Both the position numbers and the translations under genes were made by a program. The notes under the pieces were generated by a model. That model ran no database searches. It was not told the DNA's origin and was given only the letters and a program-made list of their open reading frames with translations. From Myxococcus stipitatus (lineage in GTDB: Bacteria > Myxococcota > Myxococcia > Myxococcales > Myxococcaceae), in contig NZ_JAKCFI010000010.1 in assembly GCF_021412625.1 (NCBI RefSeq), positions 62,001-126,000 of the forward strand: a stretch of DNA of 64,000 nucleotides, given 5' to 3'. Below are positions 8,432 to 18,600 of the stretch, piece after piece. Every line of letters starts with the position of its first letter. Within the stretch, counting starts at the first letter, position 1.

Positions 8432-9424
8432 TCACGGCGCGCACGCGCCGCAATCCGACTGGCAGCTCTGCGCCGTGGTGCCGGTGCCGCAGTGCTCGGT
8501 GAACTGGCAGGTGCCGTCTCCGCACTGGTAGATGTCCTGAGCGCGGATGCGCGTGGTGATGGGCTGGTACTCCACCCCGCCGTACGTGCACTTCTCGTAG
8601 TACGGCAGCGCCGCGCCGGAGCCGTCCTTCGCCAGCGTGCACAGCGTCGCGCACAGCCCCACCTGGACGATGGGCGCGCAGTCCGTCTGCCCGGCGCTGG
8701 AGGCCAGCCCGCACGTGCGCGCCGTGCTCCGGTCCTCGGTGAGGAAGGGCTGGTCGTTGGCCGCGAACACGCCCGTCCCGTCGAAGAGGTTGCCGAAGAA
8801 GCACCCCTCCTTCTCGCCGTACGTCGACAGCTCCCCGGGGGTGTAGGGAACCTCGGTGCTCGTCGCGCTCCTGCCCAGCACGGAGATGGGCACGTGCAGC
8901 CCGTACTTGTTCGCGTGCGCCGCTAGGCACGCGGAGACCACCTGCTGCTCCTGGGTCGTCGCCGCGTTGCCCTGGGCCCAGGCCGTCGCCAGGCCCAGGC
9001 CGCCCTGCCACGTGTACGTCGCGCCCGTCACCGGGTTGGTGAAGGTGCGCGAGTCATTGGCCGCCAGCGCGCACGTCACCACGTAGTGCATCACCGAGTC
9101 CGCCGTCGTCGGGTCCAGGTTGAACCAGTTCACGAACCCGTTGGTGGACAGGCCGTTGGTGGACAGGCCGTTGGTGGACAGGCCGTTGGTGGACAGGCCG
9201 TTGGTGGACAGGCCGTTGGTGGACAGGCCGTTGCTGGAGAGCTGCGCGGCGTGACTGCCCCGCAGGTCCTCCCAGGAGGGCGTCGCCGCCGGTTCCTCCA
9301 CCCCGCATCCCACGCCGACGCCGAGCCATCCGCACAGCACTCCCGCCAGCGAGCACCTGCCGAGGGCGCGGCCAGAGACCGCGCTGTTGTCACGACCCGA
9401 TTGAGTGGTTGAGGTGAGGCGCAT
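8432..9424 (-). CDS. LSTNG-repeat exported lipoprotein
   Basis: 330 residues from the ATG at 9424; the frame is open further upstream but that part reads as non-coding. An N-terminal signal sequence ends in a V-G-V-G-C lipobox-like site near residue 35. Then follow one LSSNG and six perfect LSTNG pentapeptides encoded by a 15-base tandem repeat. The globular part carries W-F-N-L-D, C-A-L and C-L-A-A-H motifs seen in a family of myxobacterial lipoproteins of unknown role. The tail is Cys-rich (C-G-D-G-T-C...D-C-G-A-C), like extracellular disulphide or calcium-binding repeats. It is probably anchored in the outer membrane or cell surface. It stands alone between two kinase genes. Confidence 0.85.
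   Translation of the reverse strand: MRLTSTTQSGRDNSAVSGRALGRCSLAGVLCGWLGVGVGCGVEEPAATPSWEDLRGSHAAQLSSNGLSTNGLSTNGLSTNGLSTNGLSTNGLSTNGFVNWFNLDPTTADSVMHYVVTCALAANDSRTFTNPVTGATYTWQGGLGLATAWAQGNAATTQEQQVVSACLAAHANKYGLHVPISVLGRSATSTEVPYTPGELSTYGEKEGCFFGNLFDGTGVFAANDQPFLTEDRSTARTCGLASSAGQTDCAPIVQVGLCATLCTLAKDGSGAALPYYEKCTYGGVEYQPITTRIRAQDIYQCGDGTCQFTEHCGTGTTAQSCQSDCGACAP
9138..9242 (-). repeat. 15-bp tandem repeat coding for LSTNG
   Basis: Six perfect copies of CCGTTGGTGGACAGG run from 9138 to 9227, followed by a degenerate seventh copy to 9242. On the coding (minus) strand each copy gives one Leu-Ser-Thr-Asn-Gly unit. The identity between copies at silent positions shows recent slippage or recombination, so copy number is likely to vary between strains. 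Confidence 0.95.
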
Positions 9425-9680
9425 GCGATTCCCCCGTGTGGGGCGGTCAGCACTGGCTGACCACCTGGACACCCACCTCGTTTCAGCAACCCCAGAAAAA
9501 GACGCTGAAACTGATGGGCCCGACAAACTTGGGGAGGGCAAGCGGGTATGTGAATACCGCTAGGTAAAACTTTTCCCATCCTGGTCGAACCAGTGACAGT
9601 CCGGGTGTGGGCTCCCGGACTGGAAGGCGCCAGGGTGCTCCAGACTCAACGCGGACCCGTGCTCGGGGGGAGGCTGGGGG

Positions 9681-11093
<1,413 letters not shown>

Positions 11094-11376
11094 GAGTGTG
11101 GCACACCCTAGCACCTACCCTGGCCGCATCGCTGCACGGGGCGGGCCCGGAGTGACCGCCGCGGCGCGCCAATCCCACCCTGGCGTTCACCACCCGTCAC
11201 CACGGGCGGGCGGGGACCGGCCAGGTGTCCGCTGGCGTATGCTCGGGACGTGCATCACCCGGGGTGGTTGGACGGAGCCTCCCGGGGCTGGTGGATTCTC
11301 AGGACGTGACACCACGCGTGGCGAGAGTCGGGGTTGCACGAGGGCGGGGCACGCGCGGGGGCCGGGGGGCCTCTTC

Positions 11377-13638
11377 ATGACGACACTGGACGACCTCACG
11401 ACATGCGCGGGCCTGGCGTTGGCCCCGCCCTCCTCGACGGGTGCGTGTCTCATACTCATCAGCACCACGACGCCGGCGGCCATCGGCAAGGCGTTCCGCC
11501 TGGACCAGGGCGAGCACATCATCGGTCGCGGCACGGAGGCCACCGTGCGCATCGACGACCACGGCGTCTCCCGCAAGCACGCCCGCATCTTCCGCTCGCC
11601 CGACGGCGCCTGTCAGGTGACGGACCTGGAGTCCACCAACGGCACGCTGCTCAACGGCACCCCGGTCTCCACGGCGGAGCTCCAGGAGGGGGACCGGCTG
11701 CAGATCGGCACCGTCACGGTGTTCCGCTTCTCCAAGCGCGAGGTGCTCGAGCCGCGCGAGGAGCAGCTGCGCCAGGCGCTGTCCGCGGCGCGCGTGGGCA
11801 TCTGGGACTGGACCGCGTCCAACGGCCGGGTGACGTGGAGCGAACAGGTGGACCGGCTCCTGGGGCTGCCCGTGGGCAAGCTGTCCGGCCGCGCCATGGA
11901 CCTGGAGGAGGTGGTGCACCCGGCGGACCTGCCGCGCGTGCGCGAGGCGTTGGCCACGGCGCTGGAGCGCAAGACGCAGGTGGACGTGGAGTACCGCATC
12001 GAACCGCCCGGCAGCGGGTGGCGGTGGATTTCGTGCAAGGGCGACGTGCTCTGCGACGTGTCGGGCACGCCCGCGCGCGTGACGGGCACGGTGATGGACA
12101 TCACCGCGCGCAAGCAGGCCGAACAGGAGCTGCACCGCCAGGCGCTCATCTTCGAGAGCATCTACGACGGCGTGGTCATCATGGACCTGAACGGCGGCAT
12201 CATCGACTGGAACGCCAGCGCGGAGCGCATGTTCGGCCGCAACAAGTCGGAGGCGCTGGGCCAGACGCTCTTCAGCGTGCTGCACCCGGGCGAGGCGGAC
12301 CGGCTCACCGGCATGGTGCTGGCGGGGCTGGAGAAGCAGGGGCGGTGGACGGGGGAGCTGGAGTTCAAGCGCCGCGACGGCACCACCTGCTGGTGCGAGT
12401 CCGTGGTCGTCCCGCTGCGCGACAGCGAGGGGCGCGCCATCGCCAACATCATGGTCCACCGCGACACGTCCGAGCGCAAGCAGCTCCAGGCGCACCTGGT
12501 GGTCGCGGACCGGCTGGCGTCCGTGGGCACGCTGGGCGCGGGCGTGGCGCACGAAATCAACAACCCGCTGGCGTACATGCTCGTCAACCTGCACCTGGTG
12601 CGCGAGGGGCTGGAGAAGCTGGAGAGCCAGGTGCCCGCGGCGGCCATCGCCTCGCTCCAGCAGCTGGTGCGCGAGACGACGGAGGGGGCCGAGCGCATCG
12701 CCACCATCGTCCGCGACCTGAAGGTCTTCGCGCGCGGCGAGCAGGAGGTGCGGCTGATGCCGGTGGACGTGCGCCGCGCGGTGGAGCTGGCGTGCAAGAT
12801 GGCGGACAACGTCATCCGTCACCGCGCGCGGCTGGTGACGGAGTTCGAGCCGGTGGCGCCGGTGGAGGCCAGCGAGTCGCGGCTGTGCCAGGTGTTCCTC
12901 AACCTGCTGCTCAACGCGGCGCAGGCGATTCCGGAGGACCGCGCGCCGGAGCACGAGCACGAGATTCGCGTCGTCATCCGTTCGGGTGAGCGGGGGCGGG
13001 TGCTGGTGGAGGTGAAGGACACGGGCGTGGGGATGACGCCGGAGGTGATGGACCGCATCTTCGACCCGTTCTTCACCACCAAGCCGGTGGGCGTGGGCAC
13101 GGGGCTGGGGCTGTCCATCTGCCACGGCATCATCGAATCCATGGGCGGCTCCATCCACGTGGAGAGCGAGGTGGGCCAGGGCAGCACGTTCCGCGTGGTG
13201 CTGCGCGCCGCCACGCGCGAGCTGGAGGTGGTGCCGCGGATGCCCGCGGCGGTGCCGGTGAGCGCCCGGGCGCGCATCCTCGTGGTGGACGACGAGCCGA
13301 ACGTGACGCTGGCGCTGCAGCGCTCGCTGGCGGCGGACCACGAGGTGGCCACGGCCAACAGCGCGCAGGCGGCGCTGCGGCTGCTCAACGACGGCGTGCG
13401 CTTCGACCTCATCCTCTGCGACGTGATGATGCCGGGGATGACGGGCATGGACCTGTACCACGAGCTGGGCCGCACCGCGCCGGAGCAGGCGGGGCGGATG
13501 GTGTTCATGACGGGCGGGGCCTTCACCCCGCGCACCGTGTCGTTCCTGCGCGAGGTGCCCAACCTGAAGATTTCCAAGCCCCTGGACCTCACCCAGCTGC
13601 GCGAGCTGGTGGGGCGCTCGGCGGAGGCGGCGCGATGA
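11377..13638 (+). CDS. FHA-PAS-PAS hybrid histidine kinase with C-terminal receiver
   Basis: 753 residues from the ATG at 11377. Domain order: an FHA domain at about 35-105 (G-R-G-T, S-R-K-H, S-T-N-G-T phosphothreonine-binding signature); two PAS/PAC sensors at about 125-250 and 258-365; a coiled linker; HisKA with V-A-H-E-I-N-N-P; HATPase_c with D-T-G-V-G-M and G-T-G-L-G-L; and a receiver at about 633-750 with D-D-E, the L-C-D-V-M-M-P phosphoacceptor and S-K-P lysine. There are no membrane spans. FHA input means it can dock on a protein phosphorylated by a Ser/Thr kinase, and a kinase gene lies divergently next door. Its stop overlaps the start of the OPT transporter by four bases. Confidence 0.93.
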   Translation: MTTLDDLTTCAGLALAPPSSTGACLILISTTTPAAIGKAFRLDQGEHIIGRGTEATVRIDDHGVSRKHARIFRSPDGACQVTDLESTNGTLLNGTPVSTAELQEGDRLQIGTVTVFRFSKREVLEPREEQLRQALSAARVGIWDWTASNGRVTWSEQVDRLLGLPVGKLSGRAMDLEEVVHPADLPRVREALATALERKTQVDVEYRIEPPGSGWRWISCKGDVLCDVSGTPARVTGTVMDITARKQAEQELHRQALIFESIYDGVVIMDLNGGIIDWNASAERMFGRNKSEALGQTLFSVLHPGEADRLTGMVLAGLEKQGRWTGELEFKRRDGTTCWCESVVVPLRDSEGRAIANIMVHRDTSERKQLQAHLVVADRLASVGTLGAGVAHEINNPLAYMLVNLHLVREGLEKLESQVPAAAIASLQQLVRETTEGAERIATIVRDLKVFARGEQEVRLMPVDVRRAVELACKMADNVIRHRARLVTEFEPVAPVEASESRLCQVFLNLLLNAAQAIPEDRAPEHEHEIRVVIRSGERGRVLVEVKDTGVGMTPEVMDRIFDPFFTTKPVGVGTGLGLSICHGIIESMGGSIHVESEVGQGSTFRVVLRAATRELEVVPRMPAAVPVSARARILVVDDEPNVTLALQRSLAADHEVATANSAQAALRLLNDGVRFDLILCDVMMPGMTGMDLYHELGRTAPEQAGRMVFMTGGAFTPRTVSFLREVPNLKISKPLDLTQLRELVGRSAEAAR

Positions 13639-15602
13639 GCGACCCCGTGGGAAGCTCATGGCCCATGACCTCCACCGTCCCCGGGGCCACGGAGGCCCCC
13701 CTCGTCCTGGTGCCCGCGCGGTCCCCCGAGCCGCTCGCGGCGCAATCGCTGGAGCTGACGGCGCGCGCGCTGGGGATGGGGCTCGTCGTCGGCGCGCTGC
13801 TGGCCGTCACCAACGTGTACATGGGGTTGAAGCTCGGCTGGTGGGAGAGCGGCTCCGTCACGGCGGCGGTGCTGGGCTTCGGGGGGCTTGCGGCGGTGGC
13901 CCGTCGCCGAGGCTCGCCCTACACGGTGCTGGAGAACAACCTCACGCAGACGGCGGCGGTGTCGGTGGGCGCGATGCCGGCGGCGGCGGGTCTGTTGGGC
14001 GCGCTGCCCGCGCTGACGCTGCTGGGGATGCAGGTGCCGGGCGTGGGCGTGGCGGTGTGGAGCGTGGCGCTGGGGGGGCTCGGCGTGCTGGCCGCGCACC
14101 TGCTGCGTCGGCGGCTCCTGGTGGACGAGGCGCTGGCGTTCCCCACGGGCATCACCACGGCGGAGCTCATCACGACCCTGCACGCGGCGGGCGCCGAGGA
14201 GCGCTCGGGCCGTGGCTGGTGGCTGTCGGGCGCGGCGCTCGTGTCCGCGGGGCTCACGCTGCTGCGGGACGTGCTCAGGAAGCTGCCCGGGCTGGTGGAG
14301 GCGCCGGGGGCGCTGGGCGGGGTGTCCGCCGCGTCGCTGACGTGGGGCGTGGCGTGGAGCCCCATGCTGGTGGCGGTGGGGATGATGTCCGGCCTGCGGC
14401 TGGGCGTGAGCATGCTGCTGGGCGCGGCGGTGGCGTGGGGCGTGCTCGCGCCGTGGCTGACGGGCGCGGGCGTGGTGAAGGGCGCGGGCTACGAGGCGTG
14501 GCTGGAGTGGCTGACGTGGCCGGGCGTGGGGCTGCTGGTGGGCTCCGCGCTGGTGTCGCTGCTGGCGCAGGCGCGGGACTTCCTGGGCGCGGCCAGGGAC
14601 CTGGGCTCGCTGCGCGGTGGCGAGGGCGTGCCCCGCTGGGCGCTTTGGGGGGGCGCGGGGGCGGGCGTGGTGGCGCTGGGGCTGGGCGTGGAGTTGTTCG
14701 GGATGAGCGTGGCGCAGGGGCTGCTGGCGCTCGTGCTGCTCTTGCCCCTGTGCGCGGTGTGCGCGCGGGGGGCGGGGCAGGTGGACGTCTCGCCGGTGAC
14801 GCAGGTGGGTCAGCTGGCGCAGGTGACGTCCGGGGTGCTGCTCCCCGGCGCGGTGGCGCCGAACGTGGCGAGCGGGGGCCTGGTGTCCGGCGCGGCGGCG
14901 CAGACGGGCGTGAGCATGTGGTCGCTCAAGACGGGGCACCTCTTGGGCGCGTCGTCGACGCGGATGCTGGTCGCGCAGCTGGTGGGGGTGCTGGCGGGCT
15001 CGCTGGTGAGCGTGCCGGCGTACCTGCTGCTCACGCGGGCATATGGCCTGGGCTCGCAGGCGCTGCCCGCGCCGTTCTCGCACCAGTTCCGCGCGGTGGC
15101 GGAGCTGGCGGTGCGCGGTGTGGACGGGCTGCCGCCGCACGCGGCGCTGGCCGGGGGCGTGGCGGTGCTGGTGGGCGCGGCGCTGGCGCTGGCGGAGCGG
15201 GGCCGGGCGGAGCGGTGGTTGCCTTCTCCGGTGGCGATGGGCATCGGCTTCATCCTGCCGGCGTACTTCGCGGTGACGCTGTGCCTGGGCGCGGGGGGGG
15301 CGGCGCTGGCACGATGGGCGACGCCGGAGGCGACGGAGCGCGCTGTCCCCATGTGGGCGGCGCTGGGCGGGACGTCGCGGTTGCTGCGCGCGCTCGTGGC
15401 GCTGGGCCTCGGCTTCATCCTGCCGACGGGCGTCGTGGTGACGCTGTGCCTGGGAGTGGTGGTGGCGGCGGTGGCGCGAGGGCGCGACCCGCAGGCGACG
15501 GAGCGCAATATCCCCGCGCTGGCGGCCGGCGCCATCGCCGCCGAGTCGCTGGGCGGTGTCCTCCTGGGCGCGCTCAAGCTCCTGGGCGTCATGCCCGGGT
15601 GA
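13635..15602 (+). CDS. OPT-family oligopeptide transporter
   Basis: 655 residues, almost entirely hydrophobic, with roughly 14 predicted membrane segments. The first has the OPT-family signature N-V-Y-M-G-L-K-L-G-W, and F-P-T-G-I-T-T-A-E-L and A-N-V-A-S-G-G-L-like blocks follow, as expected for the bacterial OPT branch (PF03169). These carriers move peptides or metal chelates inward with protons. The start overlaps the hybrid kinase stop (ATGA), implying co-translation. The C-terminal 110 residues contain two copies of a 55-residue unit beginning G-F-I-L-P, encoded by a 165-base duplication. The substrate cannot be told from sequence. Confidence 0.88.
   Translation: MSDPVGSSWPMTSTVPGATEAPLVLVPARSPEPLAAQSLELTARALGMGLVVGALLAVTNVYMGLKLGWWESGSVTAAVLGFGGLAAVARRRGSPYTVLENNLTQTAAVSVGAMPAAAGLLGALPALTLLGMQVPGVGVAVWSVALGGLGVLAAHLLRRRLLVDEALAFPTGITTAELITTLHAAGAEERSGRGWWLSGAALVSAGLTLLRDVLRKLPGLVEAPGALGGVSAASLTWGVAWSPMLVAVGMMSGLRLGVSMLLGAAVAWGVLAPWLTGAGVVKGAGYEAWLEWLTWPGVGLLVGSALVSLLAQARDFLGAARDLGSLRGGEGVPRWALWGGAGAGVVALGLGVELFGMSVAQGLLALVLLLPLCAVCARGAGQVDVSPVTQVGQLAQVTSGVLLPGAVAPNVASGGLVSGAAAQTGVSMWSLKTGHLLGASSTRMLVAQLVGVLAGSLVSVPAYLLLTRAYGLGSQALPAPFSHQFRAVAELAVRGVDGLPPHAALAGGVAVLVGAALALAERGRAERWLPSPVAMGIGFILPAYFAVTLCLGAGGAALARWATPEATERAVPMWAALGGTSRLLRALVALGLGFILPTGVVVTLCLGVVVAAVARGRDPQATERNIPALAAGAIAAESLGGVLLGALKLLGVMPG
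15240..15506 (+). repeat. In-frame 165-bp-spaced duplication inside the OPT gene
   Basis: The segment at 15240-15341 is repeated at 15405-15506. Both begin GGC(A/C)TCGGCTTCATCCTGCC and share GTGACGCTGTGCCTGGG and GCGACGGAGCGC in register, offset exactly 55 codons. The copies have diverged in the middle but keep the frame, so the duplication adds a repeated membrane-helix unit to the transporter tail. Confidence 0.8.
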
Positions 15603-15644
15603 CGGCGAGCGCCGATGCGGGGGAGGTGAGCGCCCCTCGTTGCC

Positions 15645-18600
15645 TCACGCCGTCGGCGTGGTGTCCCACGCCCGCGCCAGCGAGCGGCGGATGCGGCCCT
15701 CCATGAGGTTGGGCAGCAGCGCGGCGCGCGCCAGCGTCTCCTCCAGGACGCGGCGGGCCGTGTCGCGGTCCCCGCGGCGCAGCGCCGCCAGGCCCATCAT
15801 CTCCAGCACCTCGAGCGGCTCCTGCTCCACCGACACCTGCGCCGACCGCTCGCGCAGCGCCTCCCACGCCTCCTCCGAGGAGTCGCGCGTGGCCAGCTCC
15901 ACCATGGCGAAGAGCACCTCCTCCGACGGGCTCAGCTCCGCCCCGGTGCGCCCCTCCGCCAGCACCTGCCGCACCTGCGCGAGCAGCTCGCGCGCCCGCG
16001 TCTGCCGCCCCGTCCAGGCCATGGTGCGCGCCTGCAGCAGCAGGGCCCACGGGCGGGGCGCCACCTCCGGGTGCCGCCGCTCCAGCGCGATGGCCCGGGC
16101 GATGTGCGGCGCGGCGGCGTCCACGTCGCCCGCCTGGTAGTGCAGCTCGCCCAGGTTGTGCTCGGCGAAGTACTCCCAGCCCACCATGCCCAGCTCGCGC
16201 CCCAGGTGCATGAAGCGCTCCTGGTCCTTCAGCGCGCTGGCCAGGTCCTTGCGCGCCACCCACAGGTTGCGGCGGTTGTTGATGGCGCTGCCCAGGTGGA
16301 ACAAGTCTCCACGGTCCGTGCACGCCTCCACCACCTCCGCCAGCACCCGCGCCGTCTCGTCGATGTCGCCCAGGTTGGGGAGGATGACGGCGAGCAGCAG
16401 CTGCGCCACCACCTGCGTCTCGTAGCCCGCGTCCCCCAGGCGCCGGGCGCGCTCGGCCGCGGCCTCCAGCGGCGCGCGGGCCTCCTGCCAGTCGCCCTTG
16501 CGGAACAGCGCGCGCCCCAGCGCGAGCAGCAGCCGCACCTGCACGTAGGGCGAGTCCACCTGCGACGCCAGGGCCTGGGCCTCCAGCGCGCGGGCCTCGC
16601 TGCGCGGATAGTCGTTCACCCAGTCGAGCGCCATGGCCTCGTCCAGCAGCACCTCGACCCGGGTGCGCGTGTCGCCCATGCGCGCGGCCCGCTCGCGCGC
16701 GTCCGCGAAGTCCGCCAGCGAGTCGTCGTACCGGCCGATGCGGATGCGCATCAGCCCGCGCCCGCGCAGCGCCGTCAGGCACCGCAGCTCGTCCGTGGGC
16801 TCCAGCAGCTCCAGGGCGCGCGTGTACATGGCCTCCGCGTCGAGGAACGCGTGGCGGCCGCGCGCGGACTCCGCCAGGTCGATGGACAGCGCCGCGGCCT
16901 CCTCGCGCAGGTTCGCGGCGGCCGCGTGCAGCGCCAGCCTTGGCAGCCGCTGCCGCTCGCTGGCGCCCGCGGGGCCCAGGAAGTAGCGGTACGCGGCGTG
17001 GTGGATGCGCAGCCGCTCGGCCGCGGGCAGCGTGGCCGCCACCGCCTCGCGCAGCAGCTCGTTGCGGAAGCTCAGGCCCTCCTGCCGGTGGGAGACGAGC
17101 AACCCCGAGTCGAGCAGCCGCCGCGTGGCGTGGCCCGCGTCGAGCGGGAAGCCCCCCGCCGCGCCGTCCCGCTCCAATTCCCGCACCACGCCCTCCGCCG
17201 TGGCCGCCGTGAAGTCCGTGCCCAGCAGGGCGCACAGGCGCGCGTGCGCGGCGAGCGACGCGGGCAGCGCGCCCAGCTCGCGGTCCGCCAGCCACTCCAC
17301 CAGCCGCAGCTCGGGCACCTTCTCCAGGCCGTCCGTGACCAGGTACCAGCTGCCGCCCGGCGCGCGCTGGCGCACCAGGCCCTGCCGCTTGAGCCCGCGC
17401 ACCAGCTCCACCATGTAGAGCGGCACGTGCTGCGCCCGCTCCACGATGCGCTCCACCGCCTGCGCCGGCACGTTCTCCACCGGCTTGAGCAGCAGCCGGC
17501 ACAGCTCCTGCGCCTGCTCGCCGGCCAGAGGCCGCAGCGACACCGTGTCCTGCCGGGCCGCGCGCGCGCCCCACATGGGCCGGCTGCGCTCGAAGCCGGG
17601 CCGCGCCAGCACGCACACCCACAGCGGCACGCTGGCCTCCGCGAGGCTGGCGTACTCCAGCGCGTCCAGCGCCGTCTCCTCCGCGAAGTGCGCGTCGTCG
17701 ATGACGAGGCACAGCGGCCTGTCCCGCGCGGTGGCCGACAGCAGCTCGCCCGTGGCGCGCATGGCCAGCGAGCGCAGCGCGCCCGGCGCCGCCGCCCAGC
17801 TCTGCAGCTCCGGCCCGCCCGGCGCGTACCAGCCCAGCGTCGCCGCCACGCCGGGCCACAGCTCCGTGCCCAGCGTGGGGCCCAGCCGCTTCATGATGGC
17901 CGCGCGGCCCTGCTCCTCGGTGTCCGTTTGGTCGCTCTCGAAGCCGTTGAGCGCGCAGCGCAGCAGCGTGCGCAGCGTGCCGTCCGGGTCGCCCTGCACC
18001 GGCTCCCGGGAGCGCGTGCCGTACACGCGCGCGCCCGGCAGCATCGCCTGCAGCTCGCGCAGCAGCGCGGCGGACAGGTGGCTCTTGCCCAGGCCCCGCT
18101 CGCCCATGACGGTGACCAGCGTGGGCGCCGCCTCGCCCACCGCCGCCCGGGCGCTCTCCAGCAGATACGACATCTCCAGCTCCCGGCCCACCAGCACCTC
18201 GCTGCCCAGCTGGAGCACGGTGATGTCCGGCCGGGGCGCGAAGCCGGGAGACGCCGGGCGCAGCAGGCCCGGCTGCCCGGGGACGTCCGCGCACGGCACC
18301 TCCGGCACGGCCTCCGCGGCGGCCGGCGACAGGAGCAGCACTCCTTGCGTGTCCGGCCCGCTGGGGTAGCGGTCCGCGCGGGAGAGGATGGCGCCCAGGT
18401 AGCGGGGCGTGCCGGTGGGGCGGCGCTGCACGGTGACGGCGGACACGTCCACCAGCGCGCCCGTCGCCAGCCCGCGCTCGGCCAGCCCCTCTCCGGCGCG
18501 CATGGCGCGGCGCACCGGGTTCTCCCCCACGTCCGGGTCGAACACCGCGGCGATGCGCGGCCCGTCCGTGAAGGCCATGTGGCCGCCGTACGAGGCGAGC

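Noticed and set aside
9138..9242. CRISPR-like short repeats
   Set aside because: The units are contiguous 15-base copies without spacers, in frame within a protein gene.
11094..11376. Sigma-54 promoter TGGCACACCCTAGCAC
   Set aside because: The GG and GC are nine rather than ten bases apart, which disrupts the required spacing.
11299..13659. 786-codon minus-strand open frame
   Set aside because: Antisense to the FHA hybrid kinase, whose domains and codon bias are unambiguous.
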